A DNA stretch of 64,000 nucleotides from Gorsachius magnificus. Its lineage: Eukaryota > Chordata > Aves > Pelecaniformes > Ardeidae. Shown here one piece after another: positions 1 to 12,349 of this stretch (within the stretch, counting starts at the first letter, position 1; the number at the start of each line of letters is the position of its first letter). The notes under the pieces were generated by a model. The model did no database searches, was not told the origin of the DNA, and was given only the letters and a program-made list of their open reading frames with translations. The DNA is taken from positions 82,976,765 through 83,040,764 of the forward strand of contig CM067081.1 of assembly GCA_034008185.1 (NCBI GenBank). Direction: 5' to 3'. The position numbers were made by a program, and so were the translations under genes.

Positions 1-2401
1 ACTATTATATATGTGACAAGATCTGATGTGGTATGATATTTCCTGTGGGACGGAAATTTCAGCTTTTTTGCAAAGGGCTCATAACCCTTGCTTACCTCTC
101 TGAAGGGTCCTTGTTTGGTATTGGACAACACTATGGAGGAAAACTAATTTTAGGTCAGCTTTAGAGTCTTTTATGGTCCTCTCTGAGACTATGCAGCTAT
201 AATTATCAAAACCAAGGTGTGAACCAGGAAGAAAAATAGAAAGAAACCTTCTCTTAACTCATTTCCAGGATGTCACGTGCATGATTTCATCACTTACAAA
301 GGATGTGGCCATTTCAAACTCAGGCAATAAAAAGAAGATACTAGTTTACACCTTGGTGTCAAGTAAAGTTGACCAAAGGGGTACCTGTTTGGACTTTATC
401 ACTATTGTTTTTTCAAGCACCTTGGTGCCTGTCACAAAACTGGGGATATGAAGACATGTGTAGTGCAGAAGCTGTTCCTGCAGGAACAGAGCTGACTCAC
501 GGGCAGAGATTTGGTAAAATCAGAAGCCTGAATAGGGACTGCCCGCAGCAAGCGTGGCTGAGTTGTACATGGAGTAGACCCAAGGTTGTAACACACTATA
601 GTCTGCCTTGAAAACGTGACCACCTGCTTTTCCTTTTTGCCACATGATTGCTTCTGCCAGACTTCCGACATGCAGCTGTGCCTTTGCATGCATGCAACGC
701 CCCAACAATTCGGCGCATCCTCACCATTTGGTTTATTACCAAAATTTAGCTTCGGTTTCTAGCGTTGGCATAGGCAGCTGATCCTTCACTAAGAAAAGAA
801 AGCCCAGAGAGGAGGGCTGAGAGAGAATTGCCTGAGGAAAATCCATTCTTTGCATCGCACCTTTTTCTTAATATGCGACAAGGGCAACCAATAGTGAGGA
901 AAAGGGAGCCATTTCAGAGTAACATCCCCAAACAGAAAAGTGGATGTGGCCCTGAGCACCTATGTTCCCAAAGAGGAAACCATCTTCAGCATGTTGAGCA
1001 CCCTCCAGGCTCACAGCAGGTTTATTCACCCGCTTTGGGTTCTGGTGAAGAGGGACTGTGTGGGCAGGTCACCCACAGAGTCACCCAGTATCACAGGGTG
1101 GGCTCCTGGGGGCACTCCCCAGGGCAGCTGAACCTTTTTTATTTTAACATTTCCATTCAGCTTTCCTGCCACCTCATTTCATTGCTAGAGGGTCTGCAAG
1201 CTGCTGTTCAAAACCAGGCCAGCTCCAGCCCTCTCAGGGCTGGTACTGGCTGTGTGAGGTTGTTTTTGGGTGTCACGGGCTCTTGGGTGCCACAGGCAGG
1301 ATGCTGTGTGCCTGTCATACCAGCTCTAGCACCCTTCATCCTGCTCTGCCTGCCCTTTGGAGATGCCCAGATGTTGAGCGATCCTTGATCCCGTGCTTTT
1401 GCTGCCCTGCCTAGAGGTGAGAACAGTGGGCGGTGCTGGTATCTCTTCGCCACCTTGGGGTCAGGAGGAACATGAAGAACAAATTTTATTAAAACATGGA
1501 AAGCAATGGAAAGAGAGCTTTGTAAGAGCAGAGAGGACTGGTTAGTTGAATTGAAAGAAGCTGGCAAAAAAGCCTTTTCTTGTTATTTTTGCTTGCTAGT
1601 TTCAATCTTTTCTTGGACCCTCTTTTGAAAAATATACTTCAAAATATGTAGGAACCTCCTAGAAAAAATATATTTCATATTATAAGCACTGGCAACATGG
1701 CTTTTTTTTTTTTTTTGAGGGAAATAATAGACAGTGAAGCTCCTAGTTATGAAGTTTCAGCCACACAGAGAAGTACTGTAAAATGATGGAGCCCTACCAG
1801 TACTATGCAGGAATATAGACCAGCCATAACCTTACCAATGCAGGCTCAGTGCTGGGTTTAGGGTTGCTTTGCGTCCTAGGAATGGGGCAAACCAGCTCAT
1901 ATGTAAATCCATTACTTAAACCATCTAATTACTAGATCAAGGGTACTACAGTCCGTATGAAGACTTTTCTTGATAGGGACCCTGATGCCTAGGTCTTCAG
2001 AAAATCTTTTTCTTAGATTAGGTCAAAGGCTAGAAGGTCCCATGAGAAGTTATCATGGAGGGCATATTAAAATTACTTCCATGAGAAGGCAATGCACAAT
2101 GAGCTTTATACATTTATACAAACGTTCCTATTCCCTAGCAGTAGCAAACAAAGCATTGCAAGAAATGAAGTGAGTTGATGAAGGCATCGATGATTTTAGT
2201 CCCACCATATTGTTTCAGCAGGAATTAGGAATAAGAAAACTCCTAGCAGCCGAGCTATACCCCACTGCTCTGACATGTTAGGGCAGGATAGATGGATCCC
2301 AGACAGTCTCACCTCCATAGCTCTTGACTACAGAAGCAGCTCATGCTTGCTTGGATCATGCGGAAAACATTGCTCCCAGGAAGAACTTCACGTTTCTTTA
2401 A
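1..2401. other. Non-coding unique sequence
   Basis: No gene recognised. The 186-codon frame at 828-1388 overlaps a 119-codon frame on the opposite strand and has no family resemblance. A 16-base T run lies at about 1701-1716. Possible factor sites near the left end are a T-box-like AGGTGTGAA (215-223), an E-box CACGTG (274-279) and ATTTCATCA (284-292), the reverse complement of the C/EBP-ATF composite motif. All three are motif resemblance only. Two near-identical short inverted repeats built on CACCTTGGTG occur around 351 and 420. Confidence 0.7.
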
Positions 2402-2422
2402 TTTTTTTTTTTTTTTTTTTTT
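2402..2422. repeat. Poly(T) tract, 21 bases
   Basis: A pure T run. Read on the minus strand it is a poly(A) preceded at 7 bases by ATTAAA, a common variant polyadenylation hexamer. A retroposed copy on the minus strand is therefore conceivable, but no recognisable parent sequence or flanking target duplication was seen on the 2423-3140 side. Confidence 0.9.
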
Positions 2423-5400
2423 GAGCAACTTTAATTACCACTCTGGGAGACACACAAAAATCTGCTGCCTGCTTTCCTCTTGATAGTTGGCTTGCCAGCA
2501 TTAAGTGAAGGGGGGAAGGGGAAGCTCTAAAAATGAGCAAGGCTATTATAGATGACACCACTTCTCAGCACAAAGAGTCAGTGTGATGCCAAGAGGCATA
2601 CAGGTGAAAAAAACCTGTCTGGGAGAGATGCAACATTTTACAGGGGTCCATACATAGGCTGTACATACCCGTATACGGCTGCTTCCCTGATGCTTTGCTT
2701 GTTAAAGTCATCTCTGCTGTGTGTGGGAGGTGTGGGTTACACTGAGAAATGCCAAAGTAGCTCTCAAGTCCTTGCTGTATTTTAAAGGTTAAACCTAGGA
2801 ACAGTCTGGCATTCTCTGAAAGGCCTTTAAATGGAACAAAGCTGTTTATTCACATGCGTTGCAGCATGAGCACCTTCTCTTCTATATCCTTTTCAGCTGG
2901 ACTTTGTGAGCTGGTAGGCACAGAGTTTGTTTTCTACAGCTTGTGCTCTCTGAGATCAAAAAAAAAGGGCAAATAGTGTTCTGAGACCAGGAATGGTGCC
3001 ACACAATTTTCAATGTGGCAGGCTGAAAGGCTCCCAAATGGGTATTTAGGGATAACGCTAACAGGGCAGCTGGATGCTCACGGTTTCCTGTGAAATTTCC
3101 CTCCCTGCTGAAGTTAAAGGCCCTATGAAATGTCAAGGTGCTGAGCAGGTGTGGTTGCCTTCATTGCAGTGAGTTTTCTAGATGTTTAAGGCACTTGCAC
3201 GTCAGGCCATTTTTTATTTGAGTGCATAATTAAGGGTAATCACGTGGTTTTAGGCCCTTGCAACTCCCCCCAGTTTATGGTATTAGCTTGTACGGGGCCT
3301 CTGAGGCAGGACTCTGTCGCAATGAGCGCTTCACAGAAGGAGAGGGAGTATCCCCTCTCTTTGCATGACGTATGAAGTGCAATCACATATCTCAAGGTTT
3401 TCTCTTGTCACTATCTCCTTTAACATATTCTTATTTTTCACCGAATTCTGTTTCCTTCCCTAAATTTGTTCCCCCCCCCCTCCTCTGGGTGGCCACCCTA
3501 GTAATGCCACTGTTACGTGCCCAGGAAGCTTGGTTTTCTCTTTAGTCCTCGCTCATCATACCCAAACTGTGGGTGTACCACCCCTGCCAGCAGCTACTCC
3601 CTCCTTCAGATTATCCGTCTGACTCCACTCCACAGTGCAATAGTCTGTCAGATTGCTTGGCTTCTCCAAACAGCTCACTCTCAGCAGGAGCCTGCTGCCA
3701 ACTTTTTGACAGTGGGACTCCATCAAATATCTTCTGCCCGAGATGTCTGTGCCTTTAAAATACTCCCCGTAAAAGCTTCACTCTTCCCTTTCCCCTTTCC
3801 CTGGCATGGCCAAAACCAGTCCCCGGGAGCTGACCCAGCAGAGGAAGCAGCAGCGCTGTCAGCAGCCGGGAAGGGTTAGGTGCTGCGGGGGCTGCCCATC
3901 GGGAAGAAAAAGCTCTCATCTAACCTTTACGCTGTCCTTCCCCTTGTTCAGCTCAGCTTCACAACAATAAGTTTTAGGGGTTTTTAATGAGCTTGTTTAT
4001 TTCTAGCACTAAGGCCCTAGACTTCTCCTCTTTCCTGCTGCTAGCCAGCAGTGGGAAGGTTAAAAATGCAGTCAGTTACCAGTGGCAACATACTAGTGTT
4101 GTAAATCCTGCCCACACATCTTCAGATCTACTGACATTTGAAACATCTAGGCCTTTTCTGTTAGCTATACCAGTGTAATTATGTCTCAGTATATCTTTTT
4201 TCCCTACATGTCATCCTCCAGGAGTGCTCAGACAAGTATGTATGAGGGATATATATGGAAGGAGAAAGAAAGAAGGATGCTGAAGTTACAGAGAGAGAAA
4301 GGAAGCCATTGCAAACCGTTCGCTGGGGGGTTTGAAAGAGCAATATCACATATTAATAGTTGCAATCTAATATCAGATTATTGATCGCTTTAAATTATTT
4401 CAGTATGTCGCCTGCGAGATGCAGGTCAGGCTGTGCCAGTGAAATCAATTACATTTTATATCAGTCCCATATGCTTATCTTGCACAGCAGGGATGTGGAG
4501 GTGCTGTACGTCCTTCTTGTCAGTAGCGCCACAAGCTAACAGACTGCATGTAGCGGGACGGGCGTATATGCTGAGGCAAACATGTATGAAATTCCCATGT
4601 GGAGCCCAGGGAATTGTTGCCGCTTCTCATCAGAGTCAGCAAGGACAGGAGACAGCTTTGCTGGTGGTCAGGATTTGACCTGATGTGAAACTGGCCCGAA
4701 TGAACGTGAGACCCCATTGTTTATAACACACACACGATGCAATTTCCAAATGGAGCGTGCTTTTAAACGATGAGAGAGTAAGGCTTGTACTCTTTGTTCA
4801 AGGTTTTTCTGCCCTGACCGCTCCCTTGCTCGGTGGCTAAACCCACTGTCATTTCTGCAGGACTTCATGGGAGTCCACCCCAATACAGGCAATGAAACGG
4901 AGCCGCAGGTGGTGGGAAGGGCGACCATGACTTCAGCTGGATGCATCCAGGGAAGCAGCAAGCCCCAGCTAGAGTCTCCCCTTTGGCAACTTTCTTCTGC
5001 GCAGCCCCACCAAGGAGGGTAGGGGGAAAGGACCATCCCCTCGTGCCCGGTTCTGGCAAGTGACCTAGGGTAGTCAGTCATTTTTGTTACTTGCTGCTGG
5101 CCCAGAGACGGCAAGGAGGGGAGGACCTGGAGCACTGGCTCTCCCAGGACAGAGCATCTCACCCCTCATCCTTCACGCAGAGCTGTATCGAAAGATGCAT
5201 GCAGCATTAAAAGACAGATAGGAAACTGGAGGACCATGCAGTACTTAACATCTGTTTTAAGATTCCCTTTTATTGATTTTCATACAGAAGAAATATAGTT
5301 TACATCGGCGCTTTATTATGGGCATCTTAATCACACGTGTCTTCAGGCATGGTATCTTTCTAAAATGTTATCAGGGTTAAAAGAAAATGGGCCACTGGAG

Positions 5401-6689
5401 AGAACAAACTAATAAAAGCTTATGATGATGAAGAAATCACTAGCAGTTTACGCCCTTGTCCACTCCTGGGTAGAGGACTCTTTATGGGACGGGCATGCTC
5501 CAGGCTGAGTAGAGGTGGCAGTAACTGGTGGGACTGATCATGTGAGTAAATGCCACACTAATGAATAAAGATTTGGCAGGATTAAGTACCCAGTTCTTCT
5601 CTGCTCAGGTAAATCAATTTATTATGTCATTAAGGCCCGTGCTTTGGTCTTTGCAAATGTGAATTATTTACAACACTGTGCTGAATTTCAGCCATATACA
5701 CTGAACTTGTTCAACAGATTTAATAAAGTCTGAGAAATTATCCTTTGTGATGTGTCTCCATGTTCGTGGGCCCTTACAGATTGATTCTTCCATAGATGCA
5801 GAGTATAGATTTTTAACCTGGTAACGGACTGTCCACTGCCTTCAGCCACTATTCTTGCTTTTGGCAGTAACAAGGCCATTACTACAAACTCAGCACAATT
5901 TGTCCACAGTTTATTGCCTATACAGAAGGGGCATATCCCAGGCAGACGTTCTTTCTCATGTGCAAAACAGTATTTCCAGAGAGGTAGACAAACATAGTTG
6001 AGCCCTTATGAACATTCAAACGCTACAGTACTTGAGAGATGAAGAAATATCTCAAGTGTAATTTTGCAGTATCCAGTTTATTAGAGTGTATACTGTGCTG
6101 CTTAAAGGCAAATTATATAAGTGGAAGATGAAAACTGGCTGTTAATTTGCATATAGCATTCTTGGTAATATTTTAGGAATTACTATGTATTTGACCAAGC
6201 TGACAAATATTTTTCATATTAAATCACGCTTCAGTTTTATCTCAGCAAGCAAGGAGATGTTCAGCTATCTACTGCAGACGTCTCTATTGACTTTAAAAGG
6301 GAACTTGTCTGCAAATTTTGGTCTTTCAAATTGCACAGAAGTTAGATCACCAAACCAGCCTAAAATAGATGGTGCAGAAACCCTTATAACAAGAACCTGT
6401 TATTGCACACTTTGTTTTGCGGGTTATGTTTCAAATGCTCAGCTGGACTAGCAGGGGGTGGACGGCTCCATGAAGGGAGCCCGGCGGAACAGTGGAAATT
6501 TATATCCACCCTGAGCCTTGAGGCATCGTTTACTGCCTGGTATTACTAGGCTTGGTTAGGAAGAGAAAAGTGTCGACACAGATAGCCTTTTTTGCAAGCA
6601 GAAGGAAAAGAATGTTCCTTCTGTGGGAGTAATTGCCGCCCCCACTCCTCATTGCCATCCCCATCTCCCATGGGCAAGGAGGTTGGTCC
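2423..6689. other. Non-coding unique sequence
   Basis: No gene recognised. A C10 run lies at 3471-3480. The sequence from about 5230 to 6190 is AT-rich and repeat-free, with TTATGTCATTAAG- and TTTGCAAATG-type words near 5610-5665. It could be a conserved element but shows no coding structure. Frames of up to 164 codons (4668-5162, minus) have no recognisable product. Confidence 0.7.
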
Positions 6690-6726
6690 CATCCGTCCGT
6701 CCGTCCATCCATCCTTCCTTTCCTCA
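6690..6726. repeat. Imperfect (CCGT/CCAT/CCTT)n tetranucleotide microsatellite
   Basis: Successive 4-base units read CCGT, CCGT, CCAT, CCAT, CCTT and TCCT. This is an interrupted tetranucleotide array of roughly nine units. It is likely length-polymorphic. Confidence 0.85.
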
Positions 6727-9296
6727 TCCCTCAGCAACTAGCAACACTCTCGCCAAAACAAGCAAGTAGCCTGAGGCTGCACTGTCGTGGCTTAGAGAAA
6801 TGTTGCCTTTCTAGCTCAGGGTTTGTCTGAAGCTAGAGAAAAGTTACAAACTCAACACTTAGACACATAAGGTGCCACCTTTCATCTCCTCCAAGTCCTA
6901 CTGTGCTCGTCCTTTGCTTTTCCTACGTTCAGTCACACCTGCATTATCCCTTAAGGCAACAATGATTTTTGAAGAAACCCACACTTTTAACTCAGTCAGT
7001 AGTTTAACTGACAAGAATATACATACTTTACCACCTTCAGAAAGCAGGCATGAATATATGAGGATTAAATGAAGTTACGAATAGGCAGTGGTTTTATTAT
7101 TCTCATCTTTTTAATGCTTTTCTCAGTTGTGACCAGTGATTTTGTTTCACAGTAGGAAGTCATATCTCAGCAGCAAAATAATAGGGCTGCAAATGAGTAA
7201 CTGCCTTTTTCCCGTGATGTCTTAGGAGCCTCTAATTTCATGTCTTTTTTATCACCTGTCCTCTACTGGGTCTTCTGGTTAGTTTACCTTAGTGGTAAAC
7301 ATTCAGTCGGTCTAGAGCAGCAGCGGAGCTTGCACCGTACAAATGTACACCTTTGTAATGCAGTATGCTCCTTTGATTTGTACTCGTGATATCATTTCAA
7401 CAAGTACTGATATGAGCTAGAATTTCCATCATTTAGAAGATAAAATTTAGGACAGGGAAATGTTTTCTTGTTTTCTCTTATGAAAATGGAAATTTATGGG
7501 TGTTACATTGTTGATTGCAACTTTTGACTTCAGGGTGAAAGCATAAAGACTTAGTCCACTTTAGGCAAAGCAATCTTAGTAAAAACATTATAAAATATGT
7601 ATCTCATAAATCCCCCATGAAATGAACCATATATCAAGGGTTGTTACTGTCATTAACTTCTGGCTGACTTGATTTTCTCCCCGTAACTTAAAAGAACATT
7701 AAAACCTGTGCATGCCTGATCTCCCACATAAAAAGATCTGATGGTCTTACTTTGTTTTTTCTACATCCTGTGCAATTGTTTTAGTAGGGGTATTTCATGT
7801 CGGTCCATGTGTTGGGTGAATGCTGCATTTAGGAGCGCATGTATGTAAGCAAGCCCCACAGAGTATTAAATTTAAATGTTCTAAGTATAGACCTTCTTAG
7901 TTATGTGAAGCATTTATAGGGCAATATATACCCTTATATACCCTATTTAGCATTTGCCTAGCCCTACTGCCTTTATGAATATAGTTTTCCTCCTTCTTGT
8001 CTTTCACTTCTTGAGTTTTTTTCCCATGTTTCCTGATTTACAGTGTTTCACACTCTGCTCCTTTGTGTTAGACTGTAAGGACCGACCCTTCCATGAAAGC
8101 GAAGGATCCCAGAGCATCCATGCACACCAGCTGATGGAGGGGACTATAGTGCATATCTCGTAATTAAAAAGTGCTCAGAGTGTTAACAATAGCAACAACT
8201 GGTATTTCTTTTTAAGAAAAAAGAAAAAAAAAGAAAAAATCTGAATTACACTGCCACTTCTCTCGTTTAGACTCTAAACTGCCCTGAGTGCCTGGACTAT
8301 CTTTTACATTACGTTTATGTAGGCTCTCAGAAATAATTTAACTTGCACAGGTAGGGAAGATCTGCAAAGGTATCCAGTTAATTCAGACACATATATGCAT
8401 TGAAACCCTGGCTTTCAGTAGGAGTTCTAGTTGTTCTGTAAAGTCATCCTTACTGGGCATTTAAAAATTGGGCTCAGGGCAAATTTGCAAAAGCCAACCC
8501 TATGGAGCCTACTACACTGTTCCAGGTGCAGTGGGATCTGTAGGTATTGCGGTGGCTTGGGGAATAAGCATCCCCTCACCTCTTCCAGTAGGTAATTCAA
8601 TATAGGCTTTATTCAGTGTGTACCTCGGTCAGTTTTTGTCTATTCATATCAGAGGCACAGCTCATTTCAATGTTACAGGGCATTCTCAGTTCCTTTCCTC
8701 TTTGTCCCTTTGCTCACAGTTAGCAAAACTCCCAGTTACTCTGTGACATTATTGTGTTACTTCTGATAAAAACTAGCTCCTGTAGTCCCATTTTGGATGA
8801 GTTTTTACCTGAAACTTCCCTATCAGTTTTGTTCTCATTAGCTGAACCTACGGATAGGCATCTCCAAAGTAGTTAGAAATTGATTCTGATTCAGTTGAGT
8901 ACTTGTATTGTATATTTTGCCCTTTGTTTGATAAGGCATAGGCAGGCAGCCTTATCACACATTTTTATGAATCATTAGCCACCAGGCTTTCATAATACTT
9001 GGTGTTAGCATACTGGGAACTATTTGTGCACAAATTTAATGAAGCAAGAGGAAATGCAGCCCAAGACCTTCAAGTTGACAGAGCTCTCCTTAACAAGAAC
9101 TTTTGTGCTTGGCATCTCCAACCCATAGTTTTCCACTTGGAATCCTGGCTAGGAAGGTACTTTAGAAAACCAAGCACTGAAATCTGCTATGTGGGGTTCT
9201 GCGGCTCTGCTGGAAATGTTTAGAGGTGTGCAAATTGAAAAGCATTTAAAAGTCCCTGACTTCTTTTCAAAAGTCTCCCCCAGGAGCAAGTTTCCG
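6727..9296. other. Non-coding unique sequence
   Basis: Mostly AT-rich unique DNA with no gene, transposon or RNA recognised apart from the A-rich hairpin tract at 8205-8246. The stretch 7310-7640 is low-GC and repeat-free. No frame here exceeds about 75 codons. Confidence 0.7.
8205..8246. repeat. A-rich low-complexity tract with a perfect 9-bp hairpin
   Basis: TTTCTTTTT (8205-8213) and AAAAAGAAA (8218-8226) are perfect inverted repeats around a 4-base loop. They are followed by further A runs broken by single G bases. Confidence 0.75.
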
Positions 9297-9327
9297 CCCC
9301 CCCAACCCCCCACCCCCCCACCACCCC
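9297..9327 (-). repeat. C-tract: G-quadruplex motif on the minus strand, i-motif on the plus strand
   Basis: Four cytosine runs of 7, 6, 7 and 4 bases lie at 9297-9303, 9306-9311, 9313-9319 and 9324-9327, with spacers of only 2, 1 and 4 bases. On the minus strand this satisfies the canonical G-quadruplex pattern with short loops. Confidence 0.85.
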
Positions 9328-12013
9328 GGTGGAGCAGCAGTGTGTAAGGAGCACACCGACACTGGGAACGGAGCACGCAGGAGGGCACACACTGGCAGAG
9401 GCTGGTGCGATGCCAGAAGAAGACCAGCTGCAGTCTTGGTCCCCAGGAGCAGCCTGGCAAGCAGGTTTCACCTGTTTTAGGCCACACTATGTTTAGCAAC
9501 AAGCTAAGTTTAGGTAGTCCTGCCTTCTTCTCCCTCTCACTCCCAAACCCATGCTAGTGCCATTTCCTCCACGGGGCAGGCAGAGCTGTTGGTATGGGCA
9601 CATAGAGACCCCAATGGAGATGAAAAACTGCCACTCAGAACCATTTTCCTTTCTGGCAAGAGCATTTCCCTGCTCTGACTCTCCGGGCAGTTGAATGAAG
9701 ACTTGTGCCAGCTCAGCAGAGAGGTGCAGGAGGGAAGCAGGGTGAGAAGAACCGGGGCCCTGCAGTAGTAACCAAGGCTGGAAACCCCACAAAGCCAATG
9801 TGCCTGCAGTGCTACTGCAGCTTTCCACATTAGCTGAATGGGAGTTTCCACATTCCTCCTTATCTTGTTCTCTGGAGGTGCTAAACAGTCAGCAAGCTCT
9901 CTGTCATTTTGACTATTGTAATGCTGAAGAATCTGGGGACTCATTTGATAAATAATGAGTATACTTATGCAAGCATACTTATAATAAGTGGCAGAGAAGA
10001 GAGTTGCTGCTACTCCGGCCCATATCGTTCCTACATGCTACCTGCTGGGCTCATCATTAGGTCTAATGTCCTCCTCTGAAGTAGCTGAAAGAGAGGCTAA
10101 GTATGACAGATTTATTCTGAACCTCCCACCAAGACGCTAATTCCAGTTCCAGCAGCTATTTGCTCCCTTGCCTTTAGCCTGTTCCTTCCCAGACTTGCCA
10201 TTCCCCTCCCTTCCTGCCACACGGGGTTCCGCACGGCAGGGAAGGAGAGGCGTCAGCCTGTGGGAAGGAGAGTAGCTGACTCCGGAACAGCGCAGTTGGG
10301 TGTGCTTTGCACCTTCTCTGGCCTGCTAAGCATCAAAGTTGCACCCTCGGAGAAGTGGATTCTCCTTGACTCCTACTCCCGCGTACTCAGCGAGACTTGC
10401 TGACACGTAATGTGCGGCTGCTCAAGCGGGGACCACAGGACTTGGCTGACTCAGAGCTGTCAGCTCCCTGCAGAGGGGCAAAACGAGAGGGGTGAGTTAC
10501 AGAAGGTAGCGTTCAAAACTATGCCGCTCATGATAAATAGCAAGCTGAGCCTGCCATAAGGCAAGCAGATGGATGCGGTGCCCTTTGGTTCTCTCCGGCT
10601 ACAAAAGTACTTCTTTTTTTCTTGAGTCATGCCTAGCAATGGTACAATTATTTTTGGACCACCACCAGGATGTCACTGATATAATGACCGCGTCTGTGGT
10701 ACAACCGCTGGCGATCACTTGTGGCAGCAGTATGTAGCAGTGCGTTTAGACCCATTGCTTTTTATTTTTAGATGCTTTCGTAGCTTAACTTAAAATTTTC
10801 TTATTGTCTACTGAGGCAGATCATGACTCTGTTTGAGTACCCAACCTGAGATACATTAAAAGATTTTGAATTTTGATAAGCACCAAAAACCTTCTCTGTC
10901 AAAGCTAACCACATGAAAAGTCAGTGGGACACTTTAAATGTGCATTTTTTCAATACTTTTGTCTGGACACCTGGGTGTATTTCATAGATATTGCTGCCCA
11001 CGGTTGTTTACTTTGTAAACATTTACTTTTCTCGGTGCATTATTCAAGGACTAAGCTGGTATAAAGCTCATCAATATTGATGTGACGATGATTGCCCCTT
11101 ATTGTTGTGTATCGATTGTATGAATACGTATTGGCTGTGTAGCATTATTAGAAATGGGACGTTGGGACGCGTCTTGAGAGACACTATTGGAAGGGCTAAG
11201 GGTGAGATCTTGGCACTTAATGTAGCTGAGGTCAGGGGTCTAATTCTTAGGCAGAGTGGTGTGAGAGTACAGTGCTGAGGGTCTCTGTACAGCCAACAGT
11301 GAGAAACATTTCCCTGAGAAAGAGAGGGGTGAGTCTACGGTTTTCCATTATTTGAGGCAGGTATATAACTGCTGCCATGCTTCTCATCCTCCTGTACTCA
11401 CCTCCATGGGGGCTACTGCTTACAGCCTTACCTCCCCGTGAACTTTGCTGTCGTACAAGTGGCTGGTGCCACTTCTCTGCTTCTGAGGTCCCTCACGAAG
11501 GTGATTTTACTCTCGAACAAGCCATTAGGAGATACTACGTATTGTGGTGACTTTTATCTTTTGCAGGAATTTATTTACCTGAAAGGTGGCTGCAGAAAAT
11601 GTCCCTGTCATGTTAAGATCTACGGCAAACAGGAAACACTACAAGAGGCTCTGGTGCTGACTTCCAGACACTTGGGCGGGATTATAAAGCTCTCTTTTCC
11701 CCTCTTCCCCTTGACACCAGCAGTTGTGACATATGCTCAGCATTTGACATGGCAGCAGCTGAGCAGCTCCCCATTTAGATGTGGGCTGCATCTGCCTCCT
11801 CCAGAGACACAGGTGGAATCTGAGCCATCTGTCGAATGCTAAATGCAGAGACAGCCCAGGGATTGTGCCCATCTATGACTTTTTCTTTTATTTCCTTTAA
11901 ATAAATAGATTAACCATTCTTGATCTTCTTGCAAGTTTGAAAGCAATAGGGGGTTGGAAACTGCAGCCGGGAAAATGTTTTGTGGGGGTCCTAAGTGCAA
12001 TAAGGTCATTGAG
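9328..12013. other. Non-coding unique sequence with scattered AP-1 and RUNX-like sites
   Basis: No gene recognised. The segment 10190-10500 is GC-richer. TGACTCA at 10448-10454 and TGAGTCA near 10623 are AP-1-type sites. TGTGGT (10695-10700) and AACCGC (10703-10708) form two facing RUNX-like cores. The ONECUT-like palindrome at 11069 is listed separately. The frame at 11438-11842 (134 codons) resembles no known protein. Confidence 0.6.
11060..11120. promoter_or_regulatory. Candidate ONECUT/CUX-type site cluster
   Basis: A perfect 14-base palindrome CATCAATATTGATG (11069-11082) holds ATCAAT in both orientations, the core recognised by ONECUT (HNF6) factors. An ATCGAT (11111-11116), a CUX/ONECUT-like core, follows 29 bases later. 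The surroundings are AT-rich unique sequence. Function is inferred from motif resemblance only. Confidence 0.25.
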
Positions 12014-12349
12014 ATACTGGAGCAAGTCCGGTGGAGAGCAACTAGGGACTGATATAAGAGGAAAGGCTGAAAAAGCAGCCTTAATGGCATGTTATAGAGA
12101 AGTTGGAATCAGTCTTTCCATCTACAAGTTGCAACCAGCTAGATATTGGAAAAAAGCTTAGGACAATCAGGATAGTCAAACACTGGAAACAGAAATGTTG
12201 GGGAACCTCTATCACTGGAGATCTTCAAAGCTCCATGGGCCCCGAGCATCCTGATCTAACTGCAAGCTTGGCCCTGCTTTAAGTAGGGTATTAGAGCAGG
12301 TGACCTGCAGGGCTCTTTTGCAAACTAAATTATTCTGTGATTCCGTGAT
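12014..12349 (+). mobile_element. Old, internally deleted CR1 LINE fragment (3' portion)
   Basis: This is a diverged CR1 fragment in plus orientation. It starts with the CR1 block reading about 'actggagcaagtccggtgga'. It then jumps to the 'gaggaaaggctga' block, where the consensus has more sequence between, so there is an internal deletion. Next come the stretch equivalent to 'gtcaaacactgga', the block 'cactggagatcttcaaagct', the block 'gatctaactgcaagcttggccctgct', and the terminal 'taaattattctgtgattcc'. The order and spacing match the 3' end of older avian CR1 subfamilies. No usable frame remains. The 5' border is uncertain by tens of bases. The family is recognised from memory, not by a search. 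Confidence 0.8.

Noticed and set aside
828..1388. 186-codon frame on the plus strand
   Set aside because: No resemblance to any known protein and overlapped by a 119-codon minus-strand frame; treated as chance.
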